The notes under the pieces were generated by a model. It saw nothing but the letters and a program-made list of their open reading frames with translations, was not told where the DNA came from and did no database searches. The position numbers and the translations under genes were made by a program. A DNA stretch of 64,000 bases from assembly GCA_023630585.1 (NCBI GenBank), contig CM042552.1:3984501-4048500 (forward strand), in the 5' to 3' direction. This DNA is from Cranoglanis bouderius. Lineage: Eukaryota > Chordata > Actinopteri > Siluriformes > Cranoglanididae. The stretch's first letter is position 1. Every line of letters starts with the position of its first letter. Below are positions 1-11,135 of this stretch, one piece after another.

Positions 1-699
1 ACACGATAGTTACTAGCATTAAAATAAATAAATAAGTAAATAAAGGTTTAAAAAGAAACTTAAAACCACATTTTGAGTCTACATTTGCTGACTAGCGATC
101 CACATTAGCATTGTTTCTAAGTACTGGGCCTTTAAATGTGAGGACGGCTGTTGCCAATATGATTAGCGCTGTAATTATGGCTAATGCTAATTATTTGTTA
201 TTGATGATTTAATATTATCAGTAATAATTTTAATAATGATTAATAACAGCAGTGTGAGTGGTTATGAAAGCTAAAGGCTTCCTCACAAACAGAAGAAGTA
301 AATAAATAGATCACAGGATTTTTTTTGTTATCCCTGAGTGTTAACGCAGTGCCAAGTGTGGTGACTTTTTTTTTTTTGTTTGTTTTTTGGGGTGGGGGGG
401 TGCGTGGTGTTTTCTGTATTTTGTTATTTTTGTTTGTAGCATACTGCCAAACAACTGATTTAAATAAAGTAAATTCATTTATAATTACAAAGTGAAGTCT
501 TTTATTTATTATACTGACTTATTGAAAGCAGTAGGTGTGTGAGTGTGTGTGTGAGTGAGAGAGAGAGGGAGAGAGAGAGAGAGAGACTGAATTTCTTTGA
601 TATGAAGTGTGTAACCATGACCGCGCACTAAGAATGACCACCGGTCTTGGTTTCCATGGCAATTTGTACACAGCTGAGTAACTCTTTCTGCACATCTTT
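1..699. other. No gene recognised; AT-rich flank
   Basis: AT-rich sequence with an AATAAA at 463-468 on the plus strand. In tetrapods ACTR2 lies beside SPRED2, so this could be a neighbour's 3' region, but no coding exon is visible. Short (GT)n and (GA)n tracts at 535-585. Confidence 0.4.
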
Positions 700-710
700 C
701 ACAGAATCAG

Positions 711-767
<57 letters not shown>

Positions 768-1373
768 GTCTCTCTCTCTGTCCTTTATCTTTGTCTCTCT
801 TTGTGTCTCTCTGTCCTTTTCTCTCTGTCTCTCTCTCTGTCTCTCTCTTTCTGTCTCTCTTCTCTCTGTCATTTTCTCTTTCTCTTTCTCTCTTTGTGTC
901 TCTCTGTCCTTTTCTCTCTTTCTGTCTGTCTTTATCTCTCTTTCTCTGTCTCTCTCTCTGTGTCTCTCTTCTCTCTGTCATTTTCTCTTTCTCTTTGTCT
1001 CTCTTTGTGTCTCTCTGTCCTTTTCTCTCTGTCTCTCTCTCTGTCTCTCTCTTTCTGTCTCTCTTCTCTCTGTCATTTTCTCTTTCTCTTTGTCTCTCTT
1101 TGTGTCTCTCTGTCTTTTTCTCTCTTTCTGTCTGTCTTTATCTCTCTTTCTCTGTCTCTCTCTCTGTGTCTCTCTTCTCTCTGTCCTTTTCTCTTTCTCT
1201 TTGTCTCTCTTTGTGTCTCTCTGTCTTTTTCTCTCTTTCTGTCTGTCTTTATCTCTCTCTTTCTCTCTCTTTCTGTCTCTCTGTTTCTCTCTTTCTGTCT
1301 CTCTGTCCTTTTCTCTTTCTCTTTGTCTCTCTTTGTGTCTCTGTCTGTCTCTCTGTCTTTTTCTCTCTCTCTC

Positions 1374-1435
<62 letters not shown>

Positions 1436-1440
1436 ACTCT
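700..1440. repeat. Pyrimidine-rich tandem repeat (CT)n with TCTGTCCTTTTCTCT motifs
   Basis: The plus strand is almost purely C/T with interspersed G, built from TCTCTCTGTC, TTTGTGTCTCTCTGTC and CTTTCTCTTT blocks in larger repeats of about 110-230 bp. All open frames here are repeat artefacts. No gene. Confidence 0.95.
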
Positions 1441-1775
1441 TTTCCTTTACCTAATTCCAGAGAGGTCAGTTTCAGCGGCCTGCTCTGTGTTCGCGTGTGT
1501 TTGTGTGTGCATGCACGTGTGTGGGTGTGTGTGCGTTTGTGTGTGCATGCACGTGTGTGTGTGTGTGTGTGTGTGTCACACTGGGCTGTGCTCACATTTG
1601 TTTCAGATTTGCTGCATGTAAACACGTTGTGGCAGTCAGACTCAGTGGGGCCATTTAAATTAACGCCAGACTGCAACACGTTACATACAGTACACATTAT
1701 AAACCACATGCACACATACACACTACACTACACTCTTAAAGGTGTAATCCAGCATTTTCCAACACAATCTGTATT

Positions 1776-1845
<70 letters not shown>

Positions 1846-1975
1846 ATGCCACAGAGAAGAATCACAACATCTTCCTGTACAGAGAAAAGAACAGCAACCA
1901 TGTGTGTACCCAACCACTGGTGCAGTGGTTGTATGAAGTATTTCCTGATGCATGCTGGGTATCAGAGCACCAGCG

Positions 1976-3463
1976 TACTGGAATGAGGTCCATAAGTATT
2001 TGGACAAGGACACAATTTTTGTGATTTTGCCTCTGTACACCACCACAGTGGATTTGAAATAAAGCAATCAAGATGTGATTGAAGTGCAGACTTTCAGCTT
2101 TAATTCAAGGGATTTAACAAAAATACCGCATTAACCGTTTAGGAATTATAGCCATTTTTTTTTACAGTCCCCCTCCATTTTCACAGGCTCAAAAGTAATT
2201 GGACACTTGACTGATAAGCAGTCTCATGGCCAGGTGTGGCCTGTTTCCTCGTTATTTCATGACAGATTAATGAGATAAAAGGTCTGGAGTTGATTCCAAG
2301 TGTTGAATTTGCATTTGGTAGCTGTTCAGGGGAACTCTCAATATGCGGTCCAAAGAGGTGTTTCGATGCGTGTGAAGGAGTCCATCATTAGGCTGAAAAA
2401 ACAAAACGGACCTATCGGAGAAATAGCTGAAACTTTAGGAGAGGCCAAATCAACAATTTGGTACAGTCCTTAAAAAGAAGGAATGCTCTGGCGAGCTCAG
2501 CAACACCAAAAGGCCTCGAAGAGCACAAATGACATGGTGGATGATTGCAGAATTCTTTCCTTGGTGAAGAAAAACCTCTTAACATCTAGGCAAGTCAAGA
2601 ACACTCTGGAGGAGGTAGGTGTATCATTGTTAAAAAATAAAATCAAGAGACGCCTTAATGAATGTAATCACAGAGGGTTTACCTCAAGATGCCAACCACT
2701 GGCATGGAAAAGGAAAGTAAAGGCTCGTGATCCAAAGCATACCACATCATCTGTCAAACATGGTGGAGGCAGTGTTATGGTATGGGCATGTATGGCTGCC
2801 AAATGAACTGGGTCACTGGTGTTAATTGATGATGTGACTGCTGACAGAAGTAGCACGATGATTTCTGAAGTGTATAGAGCTATACTTTCTGCTCAGATTC
2901 AGTCAAATGCTGCAAAACTGACCGGACGGCGCTTGACAGTACAGATGGATAATGACCCAAAACATACAGTGAAAGCAATCCAAGAGCTTCTTAAGGCAAA
3001 GAAATTAAATGTTCTTAAATGTCTGATGATCTCAACCCAATTGAGCATATTTTTCACTTACTGATGACAAAACTGGAAAGTCCCACAAACAAGCAGCAAC
3101 TGAAGGCAGCTGAGGTAAATGCCTGGCAAAGCATCTCAAGGGAGGAAACTCAGCATTTGGTAATGTCTATGGGTTCTAGATTTCAGGCAGTCATTGACTA
3201 AAAGGATTTGAAAACCAAGTATTAAAAATAATCCTTATATTTATGATTTTGTTAGTTTGTCCAATTACTTTTGAGCCTGTAAAAAAACAACAAATGGCTG
3301 TAAACGATTAATGCAATATTTTTGTTAAATCCCTTGAATTAAAGCTGAAAGTCTGCACTTCAATCGCATCTTGATTGCTTTGTTTCAGATCCACTGTGGT
3401 GGTGTACAGAGGCAAAGTGACGAACACTGTGTCACTGTCCAAATACTTATGGACCTGACTGTA
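1976..3463 (+). mobile_element. Decayed Tc1-like transposon with long terminal inverted repeats
   Basis: Terminal inverted repeats of about 200-230 bp (1976-2205 and 3258-3463) share GGTCCATAAGTATTTGGAC and are bounded by TA. Between them lies a transposase pseudogene on the plus strand (about 2365-3201) with recognisable SVMVWACMAAK, DNDPKHT and LNPIEH motifs, the last two marking the DD34E-type catalytic positions. Frameshifts split it into pieces (2483-2806, 2819-3064, 3019-3201), so it cannot encode an active enzyme. Confidence 0.9.
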
Positions 3464-3750
3464 AAACACACACCATGCATCCTTTCAATCATAACTGCAG
3501 ATACTCATCAAACAAGGGTGTGTATAGCAGCATGGAGACAATACACACCTGCTCCTGTTTCCTATAAACACACACACACACACACGTTCATCGTTGTCTC
3601 CGGCTCCCCGCCCTGTAGGCAGCGTGGGAAAGCTTGTTTGAAAGTTGCCAGAGTGTGTCTCTGTTGTCTCTCCGTCTCCGTCCTCTTCCCCCTTTACTGT
3701 CTGCGCTTTGTTCTTTTTCATCCGTTGATATCAGAGTGACCTTGACATGA

Positions 3751-3756
<6 letters not shown>

Positions 3757-3786
<30 letters not shown>

Positions 3787-3857
3787 TCACACACACACAC
3801 ACACACACACTCTCTCTCTCTCTCTCTCACACTCACACACACACACACACACACACA

Positions 3858-3892
<35 letters not shown>
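3757..3892. repeat. Compound (CT)n(CA)n(CT)n(CA)n(CT)n microsatellite
   Basis: Alternating CT and CA blocks about 20-30 bp long are joined without spacer and with the junction TCTCACACTCACACA repeated, as expected of a duplicated compound microsatellite. Confidence 0.95.
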
Positions 3893-3893
<1 letters not shown>

Positions 3894-4139
3894 TGTCTAC
3901 ACTACTTCCACCCTGACTGATTGTTGCATGTCACGCACAACAACTTCCTGATGTGTGTGTGTGTGTGTGTGTTCGTTCCTGGACCGAGAGGAAGCCGGCT
4001 CTTCCAGAGGCCGGTGCATGTAGCAGGAGACGGAGCGGAGGTCAGCGCCACAGCGGCTGTGAGAGCAGGACGGAGTGTAATCGTGCACTGAGCCCTGCGT
4101 CTAAACCTGTTTATAATTACATCAGACCTTCACCATTAT

Positions 4140-4672
4140 TTGTTAACAACACCATCTGTGTCTATCTTTGTGTTTTTGTCTCTGTGTGTGTGTGTGTCTC
4201 TCTCTCTCTGTCTGTCTTTGTGTATGTGCCCCTCTCTCTCTCTCCCTCCCTCTTTGTGTATGTCCTTGTGTGTGTGTCTCTCTCTGTCTCTGTGTGTCCT
4301 TCTCTGTCTGTATCTCTCTCTGTCTCTCCCTGTGTCTTTGTGTACATGTCTTTCTGTGTGTCTCTCTCTCTCTGTCTTTGTGTACATGTCTTTCTGTGTG
4401 TGTCTTGTTGTCTCTCTCTGTCTTTGTGTGTGTCTTTCAGTGTGTGTCTCGTTGTCTCTCTGTCTTTGTGTCCTCCTCTGTGCCTCTGTCTCTCTCTTTG
4501 TGTCCCTCCCTCTCTGTCTTTGTCCGTGTCCTTCTCTGTGTGTGTCTCGATGTCTCTGTCTTTGTGTCTCGATGTGTCTCTCTCTCACTGTCTTTGTGTG
4601 TCTCTCTCTCTGTCTTTGTGTATGTGTCTTTCTGTGTGTGTGTCTCTCTCTCTCTCTCTCTGTGTGTGTCAG
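4140..4672. repeat. Second pyrimidine-rich repeat, CTGTCTTTGTGTATGTGTC-like
   Basis: Imperfect units such as TCTCTCTGTCTTTGTGTACA and TGTCTTTCTGTGTGTG tile the segment. Related in composition to the 700-1440 tract. No gene. Confidence 0.9.
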
Positions 4673-5704
4673 CGTTGTGTTCTGTTTGGATGTGAAGCAC
4701 ATGATGCAACCCCAGAGTCATGAAAACAAACTGACCTTCCATTTTTAGTTCCTTTCGTCCATGTTCATGACCTATAGATACACTATAAGAAGCCGTTTTT
4801 AGTGGACACATCATTTTTTTTTTTTTTTTTAAATAAATATGTGGTGTTTATTTCACTATTCTCACAGTACCATAAACCTCCAAGAGCAGGCTTGAAGGTA
4901 ACCTTTATTTTATTTTATTTTATTTTATAAAGAAACTTGAACGCGAGATTGCTGATCTGGGATCAGGTTCTTCTCCATCTACAGACCTGGTTTCACCTCG
5001 AGCTTCAGCAGGAAGTCTCTTTAAACACGAGCCACTTTCTCTTTCTACGACTTTTTCCATTAAAGACAGCAGAGCTGTTCATCTGGACGTGACTGTGAGA
5101 CATCCTGTAATTGTTCTTTCACTTCCTGTAGGCAGGATGCTGTAACGTTTAACACACATTTCCTTTGAAGAAGGATTTCACCCAAAAAAAAAAAAAGATG
5201 CTCAAGTATGACCAACACCTTCTGACCAATCAGAATCAAGAATTTGAAACATCACTGCTGTTTTTTTTCTCCAGATGTACACAAGAAACACGGAGAAGGT
5301 TGTTCAGGCACTTTCCTTTAATGTCTCAATGTCTCCAGGAGCAGGGAGTCCACAGGACACGGACACACACACACACACACACACAGGGCTCTTTGGGCTT
5401 CCTGCTTCTGTTTATCATTAGAAAAATAGAACAGCTTTTTTCCCCCCTCTTTTCGCTCTTTTTCTCATTATTGAATGACACAGGTATTGCAGAAGCTCGC
5501 AGAAACACAAGGGGAAAAAATAAAGGAGCTATAGAGATGAGAGACGAGGGTACAGAATTTACAACACCTCACGGAGACGTGGTTGTCCGCTGGTTGGTTG
5601 TTGGTGTGTGTTGCGTATGAGCGCTAAAAGTCTGTTTGTCTGCTTGTACTGTCTGTGTGTGTGTTTGTGCTTTAGACAAAAAAAAAAAAAAAAAAAGACA
5701 GCTT

Positions 5705-7136
5705 TTTATTCGTCTTGTAGATAATTACATTAATTTTGAGGCTGGTTCTCGATTTCAGATATACACAGTGTAAATACGGCTTCGTACACACCCCCCCCCC
5801 CCGACCCCCACACACGCGCACACACACACACACACACATACATTTACAATACAGCTTGACAGCAATGTAGGCTGCATGTTAACTGGACATTCAGAGGAGC
5901 AGTTATAGTTGTGTTGAGATCTAGAACCTCTGAGTTTTTTTTTTTTTTTCTTCTGCATGAATCGGCTTTATCCGTGTCAAATATATAAAGACGATGTTAT
6001 TTAAAATAACAAACCATTTTTTACAAAATGGCGTGTTGGACAGGAAGGTCAGTTCCCCGGTCTTAGACGATGACAAACCCAGAATGATCGCTGCAAAAAA
6101 AAAAAGGTTCTTTAGAGAAAATTTTAGAAGAATCATCTTTAAGATTGAAGGGTTAATTGAAATTTCAAAAACGGTACAAACAAAGGTCAATCGGAGGCTA
6201 CGTGTCATCAGGTCCGACTCCGCCCCCTGGACGTCTGGTTCTGGTTCACAGAGGGGTACTTGCCACCAGTATAAAATCACGTGGTGTACCCAGTTTACAG
6301 TTTAAGGGTTAGCAAAAAGTTACGAGAACATGTAGTACTTAAAAACTACAACTTTACTGCAACGTTTTGTCCTCAGAAGTTTTTTTGTCTAACTAAAAAA
6401 AAAAAAAAAAAACGTCACGTAAGTAAAGTTATAAGTACATTGTGCAGCAGAACATAATTTTTCATAACGTTGTGATGTTTGTTTATAAAAGTACAGTCTC
6501 AAAACCTGTTGAATGAATCACTATAACATTCTCATAACGTTCCCTGTTTGCTCACCAGAATTACGCCGTTTTATACAAACATTACAGGAATGGTATTTTT
6601 GTTAGGTTACAGCTTAATCTTTTGGGAATCCAATCCCTTTCTTTCGTGATTTTGCGATTTCAGAAATGAACGCAAAATCAAGCGAACTCCGCAATATTCG
6701 GAGGAGCTTGCAATTTTTCAAAACTGCCGCAGATTTTCCGCAGATTTCACGATTCACGTGCGTTGAAAATGAGTACGGCTAAAAGGTCTCATTTACCAAC
6801 AAACATCACTGCGGAAACAATTTCCTGCAACTGTAATTTCGCTAATTCAAGTAGAAAAAAAAAAAATCCACAAGTTGCAGTGCAAATTTTGAAAAATCCG
6901 TCAAACACCTTACTGACTGACCCCAGAACGCTGTTAGCTCGTGAAGAACGTTCCACAATATATATATATATATATAAAGGGATCGGATACTTTTCCCACC
7001 AGCGACTTTAACTGTTTAAACCATCACTCGATAAACAAACTGCAATGTAAAGTGTTTGTTAAATAAGATTGTCTTTAGTTATTGTTATTATGACAGTTAA
7101 AGGCCCATTCATAGAGAAATCGAGATCATTCCAGAG

Positions 7137-7203
<67 letters not shown>

Positions 7204-7482
7204 TTTTCTATCACAGTTGTAATTCACTGTGGCACATTCGGCCTGTACACACGCTCGGCAGCTTATATCGTTTTGGCTTTAGCAAAAAATAATTTCCACA
7301 TTTGTCTCCATTTCATCACATACAACACACATTTGGGTTTGTCCGTTCGGACGGGACGGGTGTTCACTGTGCCTCAGACGGGAGGAGCTCCACCTCGGAC
7401 TGGCAGGCCACGGCGACAGAACCAAAAGTAATCGTAAAAACATATGTAATCCAGAATATTGTAAAAACATAAAAGTACCTGG

Positions 7483-7538
<56 letters not shown>

Positions 7539-7604
7539 CTATATAGTTTTATATATAGCCCGTTAGCCAGGTGTACAGTATATTAGTGTATATACACTTT
7601 TATT

Positions 7605-7690
<86 letters not shown>

Positions 7691-7842
7691 TTTACTATTA
7701 ATGGCATAGAAGCTGAATGGCACCAAAAATAACTGATAAACACATCAGATCAGGTGTCCAGAGAAAACAAAACCCCTGTGGAAAACAAAAGTCGCCGTCT
7801 GACGTTTGTTCATGTCCATCTGCCTTCAGTTTCTTGCCCGTG
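5705..7842 (-). other. spred2: Probable spred2 3' UTR with candidate poly(A) signal
   Basis: Downstream of the stop there is no other gene on this strand. The region includes (AT)n runs at about 7491-7556 and 7606-7688 and a (CA)n run at 7141-7200. An AATAAA on the minus strand (TTTATT at 5705-5710) lies near the far end and is the candidate cleavage signal. The UTR end is inferred, not shown. Confidence 0.4.
7491..7688. repeat. (AT)n tracts in the spred2 3' UTR
   Basis: Two long AT runs (about 7491-7537 and 7608-7687) flank a 70-bp AT-rich spacer. Similar runs are at 26289-26346, 28939-28960 and 33996-34047. Confidence 0.95.
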
Positions 7843-8493
7843 TCAGCCGGCAGCCTTGTGTCGGGCACCGCAGCAGTGGCACGCGACGGCACAACGATGG
7901 CAGACACGCAGCGGTGCGTAACAGCACATGCAGGGTGCGATGAGCGACAGGCCGAACAACGCGAGCCAGCGCAGGACGAGACGCCCGTCACTGGGGTCGC
8001 ACGAGCACGGCTCTGAGTACTCGCCCTCGGCGTCGGCCATGCAGTGATACAGCAGGCTGTCGGCACACCACATGAAGCTCACACGTCGTATGAGTGCCAC
8101 CACAGGGTCGGGCGCTTCCCGGCACTGCCCGCGCCAGTTCTGTGCCGGGCTGAACACGTCCCGGCAGTACACGCAGCGCACACATTCATCCTCCGTGCGC
8201 CACAGGGCTCGCGGCTGGCATGCCACCACGCCACCACTGATGCCTGATTTACCGCTGTCTCCAGAGAGCCGGTGAGGGTACGGGTAAGTGTAGTCATGTT
8301 TGGGCACTTCGCTCTTGGCGAAGGAGACGTAAGCGTCCGTAGGCTCCGGGCGCAGGAGTTTGTGGGCGGCCGTGGTGGCGTGACGGTAGTCCTCGTAGCC
8401 CGTTAGCCAGGCGCGCTCACGCGGGTTTATGCGCACAAGCTCTTCCTCGTCCTCCGGGAAGTTCACAGGAACATGGGGGAACATCGGCACCGC
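7843..8493 (-). CDS. spred2: spred2 coding exon 6 (KIT-binding region and SPR domain) with stop
   Basis: The acceptor is CTGCAG; the exon starts AVPMFPH at residue 201 and runs to the stop ending at 7843. It carries the KIT-binding motif and the whole Cys-rich Sprouty-related domain, which is palmitoylated and membrane-targeting in the family. It ends RHKAAG, the conserved SPRED terminus. GC content is clearly higher than in the surrounding introns. Confidence 0.96.
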   Translation of the reverse strand, partial: AVPMFPHVPVNFPEDEEELVRINPRERAWLTGYEDYRHATTAAHKLLRPEPTDAYVSFAKSEVPKHDYTYPYPHRLSGDSGKSGISGGVVACQPRALWRTEDECVRCVYCRDVFSPAQNWRGQCREAPDPVVALIRRVSFMWCADSLLYHCMADAEGEYSEPCSCDPSDGRLVLRWLALFGLSLIAPCMCCYAPLRVCHRCAVACHCCGARHKAAG

Positions 8494-10514
8494 CTGCAGT
8501 CACACAAGGGCACAGTATGGAAGCGTTACACAGACAGAATGCTTGTGAATGGGAGTCATGTGACGATTCCACATGCATAGTCTCAATTTTGTAGAATTTA
8601 TGACTTCTAAAGTAAAAATATTAAACGTTATGAGAGGCCACAGAAGTATTGTGGAGTTTTAGGAATCTTTTCTAAGTAATTTCGTTGCAATTGTTGGAAA
8701 GAATAAGAAATGTGAAAGAAAAATGTTTTTGTTTTTTTTTTACATTGAAAAGACAGCTAATTATATTCTCTGCATTCTGCTGTAATCTAACTAAAATTTA
8801 GAGTCTAACATTTAAATAAAAAATGAAGTAAATGGTATATGAACTGGTCATACACTGAAGTACAGTTCTTGCTGATGGCCACTGTACACACAAATGCAGA
8901 CATAATGAAGTACCTGGTCCAAGAAGTAATGGTCGGAGTGCCTGTGCTGGTTGTAGAGATGTCCCAGAATGCACTGGTGGTGACGCGATTCACAGAAGCT
9001 GATCGGTGCGAGCGTCTGCAACGACGGCTCCCTCTTCTGCGACGAGTTAGACGAGCTGTCTGTGGCAGTCTAATGGACAGAGTGAGAGAAATAAATAAAT
9101 ACTAATGTCAGAATAATTAAGACGAATATATTCTTCTCTACTGTATAATTCGCAATAGCACTGGTCTGCAGCAAGTGTTCAGCATTTTTTTCAGGAAACT
9201 AAAGAGTTTACAGATGACAGCACGTGATCTGTGTATTTATTGTTCCGTTATGTGTATTTATTGTCCTGCACTCGTCTCACACTGCTGTGTATTTGCACTT
9301 TACGTAGTCTTGCGTACTGTTCTGTGTCGCACCATGGTCCTGGAGAAACGTCAATTCGTTCCAACCCACTTGACTTGACTATTCTACAAGTCTTGATGTT
9401 TCAGATGTAAGGAACACACTCCACAGAATCCGCTCTGATCGATCCCTTTATGGCAGGACAAGGCTTGTTATTTGTAAACTCAATCCCCATGAGGTCAGCG
9501 CAATCACATCCTCTAATCTGTCCTCATGGATATGGAATGTGTGTTTGGAAAAGGACACGAGGCCCTCAGCTCTCATCCAGCGAGGTCCAGCACAGAAGTT
9601 ATCCACAAGGTTAAGACCAGTATGAGAAAAACCCGAGCCGTCAGACAGCACAATAAACTAATACGCTAAAAATAATAGGGGGAAAAAATCCCCTAATGTA
9701 AGACGTACATGTCAGAGACCCAGATATCTGATGAGGCCATTCTGTACACAGTGATACGAGGCCATACTGGTGCTCCGTTTCCAGTTGTCTATGAACGTAA
9801 CATAAAACGATGCAGAGAAGAGAAGAATGCCAACGTGTTCCTACAATAATTTATGCGTTGTGACATTCTTAGCTAGCCAACTATGTTAGCTGGATAGATT
9901 AGGCTATTTACTTGGTAATGTTTAGGTAAACGAGTAAGTCAGTTCAGCTGTATTCTGAACATCTGAAGTCACTGTTGTAGCAACTAAAGTGAAGAGAAAT
10001 GCATTATAATATTAAGAAAAATGTTATCCTTCAGTGGGACTGATAGGTACAGAGGCCACGGCTCCCTCATTAGGAATGAAAGGCACAGAGGCCACGCCTC
10101 CTTCACTGAGACTGACAGATGACACTGAGGCCACGCCTCCTTCACTGAGACTGACAGATGACACAGAGGCGACGCCTTCTTCACTGAGACTGACTGACGA
10201 CACTGAGACCACGCCTCCTTCACTTAGACTGACAGACACAGAGGCCACGCCTCCTTCACTGAAACCAACAGATGACACAGAGGCCACGCCTCCTTCAGTG
10301 AGACAGACAGACGTCGTAACGTTTCTAAACAAACACTAAAAATAATTTTCAAAACACTGCATGATCGTGACCTTTCACCTCTTTTGTGCTCTGGTGAGGA
10401 AATAAAGTGCTTGTATATGATGATCCTCACAATCAGCCATAACCTTTGCCCTACAGAGTCAGAGCTATCCTCTTCCTGCACCACTTCCTGTCCTGTCAAG
10501 ACTATTCCGAGCCA

Positions 10515-10564
<50 letters not shown>

Positions 10565-11093
10565 AGCCAATGTCTGAATCAAGAGTCATGCTGGGAGAGC
10601 TGTGCTGCCAGTAATAACAAGAAGACAGCCAGTGTGTGTGTGTGTGAGTGTGTGTGTGTGTGTGAGACGACTGCAAAGTGTTGCTCTGTTCAGTGTGAGG
10701 AAATAAGTTACAGTAAGTTACAGGTGTGTGACTTGCTAGCTCAGTTTGTTAGTTTACACAGTAGTTACGGTAGTGCAGCTGCGAATCACAGGTTTATATT
10801 GACGTGCTAGTTCTAATACCTTATCGTTTCTATAGTAACAGCTCATTCACTTATTCGAGACTTATTCGGCAGATGCTCCACATAATCTAAAACTAATACT
10901 GAATGTATAAAAAAAAAAAAAAAAAACATTATTTAACAAATAAGAACATATAATAGTTGAAGTTTTCTGGAAGGAGACATTTTTATAACATTTATGGAAG
11001 GAGTCTCCAGTGTCGGCGCTTCGTAACGGTCAAAGGTAATGCTGTAATGTTTACAGGAAAAGGTTAGAGGCCACTTCCTGAAAACATCCCCCC

Positions 11094-11135
<42 letters not shown>

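Larger units (their letters stand above)
3464..5704. other. Intergenic, repeats only
   Basis: Apart from the two repeats listed in it, the segment has a non-repetitive, moderately GC-rich patch at about 3980-4120, TTTTA repeats near 4905-4925, and short (CA)n and poly-A runs. No coding exon or RNA gene seen. Confidence 0.6.

Noticed and set aside
1..500. Possible 3' end of actr2
   Set aside because: Only synteny expectation and an AATAAA support it; no coding sequence is visible.
647..1621. Overlapping long open frames rich in Ser/Leu or Arg/Glu
   Set aside because: They are translations of (CT)n-type repeats in several frames; no conserved domain or codon pattern.
4136..4748. Open frames of 175-202 codons on both strands
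   Set aside because: Produced by the second pyrimidine-rich repeat; composition is Cys/Val/Leu/Ser or Thr/Arg/His from dinucleotide runs.
9175..9378. 67-codon frame MFSIFFRKLK
   Set aside because: The 3' part (TGTATTTATTGTCCTGCACT, ACCATGGTCCTGGAGAAACG) looks like a common fish retroelement tail, not a gene.
10024..10339. About 100-codon repeat proteins on both strands
   Set aside because: A 39-bp minisatellite with a multiple-of-three period explains both.
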